Shown: positions 1-5,640 of the stretch, piece after piece
How positions within the stretch are numbered: position 1 is the first letter of the stretch
How the letters are laid out: the number at the start of each line of letters is the position of its first letter
Source: Thermoplasmata archaeon
GTDB taxonomy: Archaea; Thermoplasmatota; Thermoplasmata; Thermoplasmatales; B87-G9
Direction: 5' to 3'
DNA: 7,857 bases
Assembly (NCBI GenBank): GCA_003649695.1
Contig: QMSR01000037.1
Location: 1 to 7,857 of the forward strand
Program-made: the position numbers and the translations under genes
Notes under the pieces: model-generated
The model's input: the letters and a program-made list of their open reading frames with translations, nothing else
Database searches by the model: none
What the model was told of the DNA's origin: nothing

Positions 1-1566
1 GAGGAGGCCCTCCGCCTCCCCGGGACCATGGGCATCGGGCACACGAGGTGGGCCACCCACGGTGAGCCGGCGGACAGGAACGCCCACCCGCTCTGGGACT
101 GCAGGGGCATGTTCTACGTGGTGCACAACGGAACCCTGGAGAACGCCGACGAGCTCGTTGAGGAGCTCAGGGGGAGGGGGCACAGGTTCAGCTCCGAGAC
201 CGACACCGAGGTCATCGCGCACCTGATTGAGGAGAACTTTGACGGCGACCCGCTCAGGGCGGTCCTGGCAACCGTGCGCCGGCTCAGGGGGTCCTTCGCC
301 TTCGTCCTCATGGTCAGGGGCTGGAGGGGGCTCATTGGGGTCCGCAAGGACAGCCCCCTGGTGCTGGGCGTGGGCGAGGGGGAGTACTTCCTGTCCTCCG
401 ACCTGGCCGGGTTCATCGGCGAGACTAGGAAGGCCGTGTTCCTGGACAACGGTTGGATCGTCGAGGTCCGCGACTCCGGCTACAGGATCCTGGACTTCAC
501 GGGGGCCCCCGTGAAGGCGGAGGTGGGGGAGGTGGAGGTAGAAGTCTCCTCCCCGGACATGGCCGGTCATCCCCACTTCATGCACAAGGAGATTCACGAG
601 CAGCCGGAGGCAATAAGGAGGACGCTCGAGGGCCTCGCCGGTGCGAGGGCCCCGGACCCCGGGAATGTGGTGTTTTTGGTCGCCTCGGGTACCTCCTACC
701 ACGCCTCCCTCATAGCCTCGTACATCCTCAGGAGGGAGCTGGGCATCATGGCGGTGGCCGAGATCTCATCCGAGTTCGCCTATTCCAGGATTCCCGAGGT
801 CGACGGTATCGCCATCATAACGACCCAGAGCGGGGAGACCGCCGATGCGATAAAGGCCGCCAGGGCCGCCAGGAGGGCCGGCCTCAGGACCTTCGCCATC
901 ACCAACACCCCGGGGAGCTCGATCACCAGGGAGGTGGACTCCCACGTCCTCACCAGGGCAGGCATAGAGGTCTCGGTGGCCGCCACCAAGACCTTCACGG
1001 CCCAGCTGGCCGCATTCCTCTGGCTCGCCTCTTCCTGGGGCGCGGACCTCTCCGAGGACGCGGCCGAGGCCCCCAGGAGGGCCTACTCCGCACTCCTCAG
1101 GGAGGATAAGCTGCGCAAACTCGCCCCAACCCTGGCCAATGCAGGGAAGCTCCTCTACCTTGGGAGGGGTCTCTTCCGGGGCATGGCGATGGAGGGCGCC
1201 CTGAAGATGAAGGAGATAACGTACAGGGGGGCGGAGGCCTTCCCGAGCGGGGAGATGAAGCACGGCCCCCTGGCCCTGGTGGACGGGGACACCTGGATCG
1301 TATCCCTGGTCCCGGAGGACGGGCTCCGGGAGAAGAACTTCATCAGCTGCGCCGAGGCCAGGGCCAGGGGCGGAAGGGTCTTGGCCGTGACCCCCTTCTG
1401 CGACGGCCCCTTCGACGAGGTGGTCGAGGTGGGGGGAGGATCCCCCTACGGACAGCTCTTCGAGAGCGCCGTGATCCTGCAGCTCCTCGCTTATCACGCC
1501 GCGGTGTCGCTGGGCAGGGACGTGGACAGGCCAAGGAACCTGGCGAAGAGCGTGACGGTGGAATGA
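1..1566 (+). CDS. glmS: Glutamine--fructose-6-phosphate aminotransferase (isomerizing), 5' partial
   Basis: Makes glucosamine-6-phosphate from fructose-6-phosphate and glutamine, the first committed step to UDP-GlcNAc, in the cytoplasm. The frame is open to base 1 (521 residues visible). An ATG lies at base 28, but family alignment places that Met inside the glutaminase domain, so the true start is upstream and about 65-70 residues, including the nucleophile Cys, are missing. Visible glutaminase residues: HTRWATHG (14-21), VHNG (42-45) and SETDTE (65-70), matching E. coli Arg73, Asn98/Gly99 and Asp123. The linker has HKEIHEQPEAI (195-205). SIS domain 1 (~222-350) has SGTSYHA and TTQSGETAD (one Ser of the usual SQSGET is Thr). 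SIS domain 2 (~378-500) has EGALKMKEITY and GEMKHGPLAL, with the catalytic Glu and His. The C-terminal tail RPRNLAKSVTVE carries the conserved Lys. The 3' end is intact and overlaps the next gene by ATGA, implying translational coupling. Confidence 0.97.
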   Translation, partial: EEALRLPGTMGIGHTRWATHGEPADRNAHPLWDCRGMFYVVHNGTLENADELVEELRGRGHRFSSETDTEVIAHLIEENFDGDPLRAVLATVRRLRGSFAFVLMVRGWRGLIGVRKDSPLVLGVGEGEYFLSSDLAGFIGETRKAVFLDNGWIVEVRDSGYRILDFTGAPVKAEVGEVEVEVSSPDMAGHPHFMHKEIHEQPEAIRRTLEGLAGARAPDPGNVVFLVASGTSYHASLIASYILRRELGIMAVAEISSEFAYSRIPEVDGIAIITTQSGETADAIKAARAARRAGLRTFAITNTPGSSITREVDSHVLTRAGIEVSVAATKTFTAQLAAFLWLASSWGADLSEDAAEAPRRAYSALLREDKLRKLAPTLANAGKLLYLGRGLFRGMAMEGALKMKEITYRGAEAFPSGEMKHGPLALVDGDTWIVSLVPEDGLREKNFISCAEARARGGRVLAVTPFCDGPFDEVVEVGGGSPYGQLFESAVILQLLAYHAAVSLGRDVDRPRNLAKSVTVE

Positions 1567-2252
1567 TCGACCCAAGGGCCAAGGTGGAGGAGGGGGCAGT
1601 CCTCGGCGAGGGCGTCGTCGTCATGGAGGGAGCAATAGTCCGCAGGGGCGCCAGGCTGGGTATGGGGGTCCTCGTGGGCCCCTACGCGATAGTCGACTCT
1701 GGGGCGATAATCGGTGCGGGGACGAGGATATGGCACTTCGCCCACGTCAGGGAGGGCGCCGTGATAGGGGAGAAGGTGGTCGTGGGGAAGGGGGTGTACG
1801 TGGACCACCACGTCGAGGTCGGGGAAGGTTCAAAGTTGGAGAACTTCGTCTCCGTCTTCCACGGGGTTACGATAGGCAGGAAAGTCTTCGTCGGCCCCCA
1901 TGCGACGTTCACCAACGACCTATACCCCAGGGCCGAGGGGGAGTGGGAGACGTGCGAGACCGTTGTGGAGGACGGGGCCTCGATAGGGGCCAACGCCACC
2001 ATCGTGTGCGGGGTGAGAATAGGCTCCTACGCCATGGTCGGCGCGGGGGCCGTCGTGACCAAGGACGTTCCCCCACACGTCCTGGTTTTGGGCGTCCCGG
2101 CGAGGCCGAGGGGTTTCGTGTGCTACTGCGGACACCCGCTTGGAAGGGGCGTGCTCGTAGGCGACGAGGTCCTCCTCAAATGCCCAAAATGCGGCAGGGA
2201 GGTAAGGGTCCCCAAAGAGCTCTACTCACTGGTCCTTAAGGAGGAGCTCTAG
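1563..2252 (+). CDS. WbpD/WlbB-like sugar-nucleotide N-acetyltransferase with left-handed beta-helix and C-terminal zinc ribbon
   Basis: Probably transfers acetyl from acetyl-CoA to the 3-amino group of a UDP-2-acetamido-3-amino-2,3-dideoxy-uronate, giving UDP-GlcNAc3NAcA or an isomer for surface glycans. Its 229 residues are nearly all hexapeptide repeats (I/V-G-x-x-x-x type), as in trimeric LbH acyltransferases. Family signatures are IWHFAHVREGA (56-66), TNDLYPRA (117-124) and ASIGANATIVCGV (139-151), then AGAVVTKDVP before a G-x-PAR turn. The tail holds C187-x-C189 and C207-x-x-C210, a likely zinc ribbon. About 30 residues of extra N-terminal coils precede the part matching WbpD/WlbB as I recall it. 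The ATG is set by the ATGA overlap with glmS; GGTGG at 1557-1561 is a possible, very close, ribosome-binding site. The exact sugar substrate is inferred; a QdtC-like 3-amino-deoxyhexose acetyltransferase is the main alternative. Confidence 0.88.
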   Translation: MIDPRAKVEEGAVLGEGVVVMEGAIVRRGARLGMGVLVGPYAIVDSGAIIGAGTRIWHFAHVREGAVIGEKVVVGKGVYVDHHVEVGEGSKLENFVSVFHGVTIGRKVFVGPHATFTNDLYPRAEGEWETCETVVEDGASIGANATIVCGVRIGSYAMVGAGAVVTKDVPPHVLVLGVPARPRGFVCYCGHPLGRGVLVGDEVLLKCPKCGREVRVPKELYSLVLKEEL

Positions 2253-3599
2253 TTCCGGTATCTCCGGCGAGTGTATGATCCTGCCGTAGGTGCCGAGGTA
2301 GTTCCCCGACTCGTCGTACTCCTTGAAGATCACCATCGAGTACCCGTCTTCGAGCCCGATCATCTGCACGTACTTCTTGCCCGTCTGCCCGCCGTTGACG
2401 TCTACCTCGACCTCGCGGTCGAGCTGACCATCCGTCTTTATCGTCGCACCGTACACGTCCGCCCTGTAGGCGCTGTTCCTGTGGTCCTTCCAGACGGCCA
2501 CGAGCTTCTCGCCGTCGAAGTCCAGGTTCGGGTACCTCTGGTTCCCCGAGGCGGTGCATATGGGGTTGTCGCTTGACTCCACAGCGCCTGATGTCGTGAC
2601 GACCGCGCTGTAGATGTTATACTCGTTGCCCGACTTGCCCTCGTAGACCAGGTATATCTTCCCGAAGGCGTAGGCCATGTCGAGGTACTTGGTGTACTTG
2701 GTTGAGACGACCACATCCGTGTGGGAGCCGCTGCCGGCGCTGATGATGGTCACGTTCAGGTGCTCGTTGTCGTGTCCTATGTAAGCTAGGGCGAACTTGC
2801 CCTGACCCACGGATATGAGCTTGGCGGGCCTCAGGAATCCGGTATTCGCGGACCCGAGGCTCGTCTCGGGTCCAAGGTTGCCGTCCTCGTCGACCCAGCG
2901 GAACTTCATCTGAAAGCCCGAGACGCCCCAGACCACGAGGAACTTGCCCGAAGAGGAGTCGTAGGCCACGTGGGGATAGTAAGCCCCGTCGGTGGATATC
3001 TGGAACGGCCCCTGGACGGAGCCGTCGGAGGAGACCAGGCACCCGTAGACCCTGTAGTTCTGGCTCGAGTCCTTGAACACAACGAGTGCCTTCTGGGCGC
3101 CGCTGGCGATCCTGACGTAGGAGAGGAAACCGGGCCCCTGGGAGGTGGCAATGGAGATCTTGCTCCCCAGGGTCCCGCCGAGGGAGACGAACCTCCCATA
3201 GACCTTCCCGTAGCCTGCGGAGACGTCCTGCCAGACTATGAGGAGCTGGTTGGCGGCTATGTGCCACGCAGCGACGGGGTAGACGTAGCCGACATCGCTG
3301 GAGTCGTCGACGTGGAGTTCGCTTACGACCATCTCCCCCTCCTCGACGTCGTAAATGGAGACGAAGATGGGCTCAGTGGTCTCGTTGGTCTTGTCCCAGT
3401 AGTATATGATGGCATAGCCGTCGTGCCTCACCAGGTTCTTCGGGTCGACGGTGTCATAGATCTGGATGGTCGGCCTGCTCGAGACGTTTATCCTCTCGCT
3501 GACCTGCCCCGGGACGTTGCTCATCGCCAGCGGGACTATGGAGGCTGCTGCCAGGAGAGTCAGAAGTAGTGCCCATACCAGGATCTTGCTTCTATGCAT
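2226..3599 (-). CDS. Secreted repeat protein, probable eight-bladed beta-propeller, function unknown
   Basis: 457 residues. Residues 1-27 form a Sec-type signal peptide or signal anchor: a basic HRSK start, a hydrophobic core, then small residues. The rest consists of about eight degenerate repeats of roughly 50 residues, each with a hydrophobic strand ending in V-W-x-D or similar, then Y-G-x-x-V and S-x-x-G. They begin near residues 61, 117, 168, 218, 267, 313, 363 and 419, e.g. QLLIVWQD, KALVVFKD, KFLVVWGV, KLVAVWKD. This spacing suggests a propeller with one repeat per blade. N-X-S/T sequons lie at N38, N72 and N282. No C-terminal membrane anchor is visible. No catalytic motif is recognised, so a binding or surface role is only inference. 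The ATG is fixed by an in-frame TGA two codons upstream (TGA GGA ATG). The gene lies 35 bases after the GPT gene on the same strand and its last codons overlap the convergent acetyltransferase gene. Confidence 0.85.
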   Translation of the reverse strand: MHRSKILVWALLLTLLAAASIVPLAMSNVPGQVSERINVSSRPTIQIYDTVDPKNLVRHDGYAIIYYWDKTNETTEPIFVSIYDVEEGEMVVSELHVDDSSDVGYVYPVAAWHIAANQLLIVWQDVSAGYGKVYGRFVSLGGTLGSKISIATSQGPGFLSYVRIASGAQKALVVFKDSSQNYRVYGCLVSSDGSVQGPFQISTDGAYYPHVAYDSSSGKFLVVWGVSGFQMKFRWVDEDGNLGPETSLGSANTGFLRPAKLISVGQGKFALAYIGHDNEHLNVTIISAGSGSHTDVVVSTKYTKYLDMAYAFGKIYLVYEGKSGNEYNIYSAVVTTSGAVESSDNPICTASGNQRYPNLDFDGEKLVAVWKDHRNSAYRADVYGATIKTDGQLDREVEVDVNGGQTGKKYVQMIGLEDGYSMVIFKEYDESGNYLGTYGRIIHSPEIPELELLLKDQ

Positions 3600-3634
3600 T
3601 CCTCATGATAAGCTCCACTTTCCTATTTCTTTTT
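3600..3634 (-). promoter_or_regulatory. Possible weak TATA/BRE promoter for the secreted repeat gene
   Basis: The 35-base gap between the GPT stop and this start is A-rich when read on the minus strand (AAAAAAGAAATAGG). The AAATA centre, near 3625, is about 25 bases from the ATG, the spacing expected for a leaderless archaeal transcript, with a purine-rich stretch in front where a BRE would sit. The match to the TATA consensus is weak. The gene could equally be read through from the GPT gene. GAGGA abuts the ATG with no spacer and is unlikely to act as a ribosome-binding site. Confidence 0.3.
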
Positions 3635-4579
3635 TCACTCGCAGAGGATGAGGACCACGATGCCGCACAGGGCGAAGAGGGCCAGGACCTCCAGGACCAC
3701 CTCCCACTCCCTGGCCGGCCTCAGGGATAGGAGGAGGTAGGGCAGGGTCAGGGTCTCCCAGCCCTCGGGGGGCCTGAGCTTCCCATCCTCGATCACGGGG
3801 CTCTCGGCGGCCTCCTTGGCTATGATCCCCCTCAGTAGGGTGTACCTGATCACGGAGGCCAGCTCATAGAAGGTGGGGGCTATGAGTATGATCCCGTAAA
3901 GCTCCCTATCCGCAACCATGGCCGCCAGGGCGAAGGCCGAGCCCAGGGTCAGCGTCCCCACGTCCCCTATGAAGGTCCTGCCAGGGTACCAGTTGTACAC
4001 GAGGAAGGCCAGGCAGGACGCCAGGAGGATCAGGGAAAGGGTCCTGCCGGGGCCGGGAGGGGAGATGAGGGCCAGGAAGAAGGAGGCAACCGCCACCTCC
4101 CCTGCCTCGAGGCCGTTGTAGCCTGCTAGCATGTTGATGGCGTTGGCGGCCCCTGTCACGCCCAGGGGAACCAGGAGGGCCCAGTAGAGGGCGCCGGGAA
4201 CCGTGAGCTCGATGGGCCCTAGGGAGAAGTGCGGGTCCCCGATGCCCGCCACCGCCGCCGGGGCGGCCGCCATGGCTACGAGGATGGGCTTCCACCTCCT
4301 CCTTATCCCCTTAAGGTCGTCGAGGGCCCCCACGAGGGCGGCCCCCAGAATCGTGGCAGCGATGGGGTAGCCAAGGCCCCCCATGACCCCCTCAGCCTCG
4401 GCCACGAGGATCCCGGTCAGGAGGCCCGCCACGATGGCCAAGCCGCCCATCTCGGGCTTCATCGGCCTCCCTGGCTTTCGCACGTCTGGGCCCAGGATAC
4501 CCCTGGACCTCGCCCACGACATCACCCTTGGGGTGAGGGCGAGGACGACTAGGGCGGAGGCCAGGGGGGCAAGCTCCAC
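3635..4579 (-). CDS. Polyprenyl/dolichyl-phosphate GlcNAc-1-phosphate transferase, archaeal Alg7/AglH-like (GPT)
   Basis: Membrane enzyme that transfers GlcNAc-1-phosphate (or a related sugar phosphate) from a UDP-sugar to dolichyl/polyprenyl phosphate on the cytoplasmic face, the first step of lipid-linked glycan assembly. Its 314 residues contain about ten hydrophobic segments. Superfamily motifs in order: DVRKPGRPMKPEMGG (32-46), substrate/Mg-binding ALDDLKGIRRRWK (85-97, D87/D88), NAINMLAGYNGLE (146-158) and NWYPGRTFIGDVGTL (196-210, D206). NAINxLAGxNGLE and NWYP are the form seen in eukaryotic Alg7 and archaeal GPTs rather than bacterial MraY or WecA. After residue 245 comes the loop with SPVIEDGKLRPPEGW, then a last hydrophobic helix. 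The start is GTG, pinned by an in-frame TAG three codons upstream. It is transcribed divergently from the DUF354/GT-C pair, which supports a shared glycan role. Donor sugar and lipid length cannot be read from sequence. Confidence 0.92.
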   Translation of the reverse strand: MELAPLASALVVLALTPRVMSWARSRGILGPDVRKPGRPMKPEMGGLAIVAGLLTGILVAEAEGVMGGLGYPIAATILGAALVGALDDLKGIRRRWKPILVAMAAAPAAVAGIGDPHFSLGPIELTVPGALYWALLVPLGVTGAANAINMLAGYNGLEAGEVAVASFFLALISPPGPGRTLSLILLASCLAFLVYNWYPGRTFIGDVGTLTLGSAFALAAMVADRELYGIILIAPTFYELASVIRYTLLRGIIAKEAAESPVIEDGKLRPPEGWETLTLPYLLLSLRPAREWEVVLEVLALFALCGIVVLILCE

Positions 4580-4608
4580 AAAATACTAAGGGGATGCCCG
4601 TTTAAAAC
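4580..4608. promoter_or_regulatory. Compact divergent promoter between the GPT and DUF354 genes
   Basis: Only 29 bases separate the two GTG start codons. On the minus strand TTTTAAA (4601-4607) is centred about 25 bases before the GPT GTG at 4579, ideal for a leaderless archaeal transcript. On the plus strand the weaker AAAATACTA (4580-4588) is centred about 25 bases before the DUF354 GTG at 4609. Both starts are bounded by in-frame stops: the plus-frame TAA at 4603-4605 falls in the minus TATA, and the minus-frame TAG (4586-4588) falls in the plus TATA-like element. No ribosome-binding site precedes either start. The minus element is convincing; the plus element is tentative. Confidence 0.6.
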
Positions 4609-5640
4609 GTGGGCTTGAGGGTGGTCTTCGAAATCAAGCACCCGGCCAGGGTCTTCATGTACGGCTCCGTGGCCCGGATCCTGGAGGAGAGGGGGCACGA
4701 GACCCTCTTCGTGCACTCCGGGAGGCCGACCGCCCTCAGGCTCCTGGAGAGGATGCGCCTGAGACACGTTCCCCTCCCCCCCACCGGGGGTTCCCTCGCC
4801 AGTCGGGCGCTGGGCACACTGGCGAACGCGGGTAGGCTGGCGGGCATAGCGAAGGAGTTCAGGACAGACTTCATGGTCGACGGCGTCAGCTCGGCCCTGG
4901 TATCGAGGATCCTCGGCCTTCCCCACCTCTTCTTCTTCGACTCGGAGCCCTCGAGGCTCGTCTACCTCCTGGTGGCCCCCCTCACCAGGTACTTCGTCCA
5001 CCCCAGCTCCTACCGGGGGCCGAGGCCGCCGGGGAAGGCCGTCGAGGTCGACGCGAGCAAGGAGCTCGCCTACCTCCACCCTAGGAGGTTCAGGCCCTCT
5101 GACGAGGTCTTCGAGTACGTCGGTGATAAGCCGTATGCCCTCCTCTGGAAGAACACCTTCACGGCCTCCCACGACATCTCCCACTACGGCTTCACGCTGG
5201 GGGAGGTCGTGGAGATCGTGCGTGGCCTACGTGAGCTGGGCCTTAGGGTCTATGCGGGCTCGGAGGGCGGTCTCCCCGCGGAGGTCAGGAGGTTATCGAG
5301 GCCCTTCCCCTTCCCGCCGGAGCTCATACACAGCGCCATTTACCACGCGAGGGTCGTGGTCACGGACGCCCACACCATAGCCGTGGAGGCGGCCATTCTT
5401 GGAACCCCGGTCGTGCGCTACAACACCTTCGTGGGCAGGGGGGACCTCGGGGTCCTCAGGGAGCTGGAGGAGGTCGGTCTCCTGACCAACGCCCGGACCC
5501 CGGGGGAGGCCTACAGGGAGGCCCTCAGGCTCGCCGCCGAGGGCAGGAACAACAGGGATCTGGCCAGGAGGTACGCGGAGGGCAAGGTCGACCTCGCGGA
5601 GTTCCTGGCAGACCTGATAGAGGCTGGTGGTGGGACGTGA
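4609..5640 (+). CDS. DUF354 family protein, probable GT-B-fold glycosyltransferase-like enzyme
   Basis: 343 residues resembling the archaeal DUF354 family, which is thought to share the GT-B/UDP-GlcNAc 2-epimerase-like fold; its reaction is not established. Visible family features: the N-terminal Rossmann start RVVFEIKHPARVFMYGSVAR (4-23) with ERGHE (28-31); LFFFDSE (107-113) closing the first domain; KELAYLHPRRFRP (151-163); TFTASHDISHYGF (183-195); SEGGLP (218-223); and FPPELIHSAIYHARVVVTDA (235-254) followed by EAAILGTPVV (260-269), the usual nucleotide-sugar-site region in GT-B proteins. The start is GTG 4609, just after an in-frame TAA; TTG 4615 is possible, as family members usually begin right at the first strand. 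No membrane helix is seen. The stop overlaps the next gene's start by GTGA, tying it to the GT-C-like membrane protein. A role in surface glycan synthesis is inferred from fold and neighbours. Confidence 0.85.
   Translation: MGLRVVFEIKHPARVFMYGSVARILEERGHETLFVHSGRPTALRLLERMRLRHVPLPPTGGSLASRALGTLANAGRLAGIAKEFRTDFMVDGVSSALVSRILGLPHLFFFDSEPSRLVYLLVAPLTRYFVHPSSYRGPRPPGKAVEVDASKELAYLHPRRFRPSDEVFEYVGDKPYALLWKNTFTASHDISHYGFTLGEVVEIVRGLRELGLRVYAGSEGGLPAEVRRLSRPFPFPPELIHSAIYHARVVVTDAHTIAVEAAILGTPVVRYNTFVGRGDLGVLRELEEVGLLTNARTPGEAYREALRLAAEGRNNRDLARRYAEGKVDLAEFLADLIEAGGGT

Noticed and set aside
28..1566. glmS starting at the ATG at base 28
   Set aside because: The frame is open to base 1 and the residues around this Met (GIGHTRWATHGEP) lie well inside the glutaminase domain, so the gene is cut by the window edge rather than N-terminally short.
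1..1566. A non-GlmS SIS protein (AgaS/FrlB-like deglycase)
   Set aside because: A glutaminase domain plus two SIS domains and the terminal LAKSVTVE are specific to full GlmS; deglycases lack the glutaminase part.
766..1575. Long minus-strand open frame opposite glmS
   Set aside because: Low-complexity Gly/Pro/Leu/His composition without family motifs; a product of GC-rich codon bias opposite a clearly real gene. The same applies to the open frames at 4549-5184 (-), 453-1109 (+) and 6098-6691 (+).
3621..3636. T-run (TTTCTTTTTT) on the plus strand as a terminator
   Set aside because: No plus-strand gene ends here; on the minus strand, which is transcribed, it reads as A-rich, so it cannot act as a T-tract terminator for the GPT gene.
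4601..4607. TTTAAAA as the TATA box of the DUF354 gene
   Set aside because: It is only a few bases before GTG 4609 and would start transcription near 4629, inside the coding region; it is well placed for the opposite-strand GPT gene instead.
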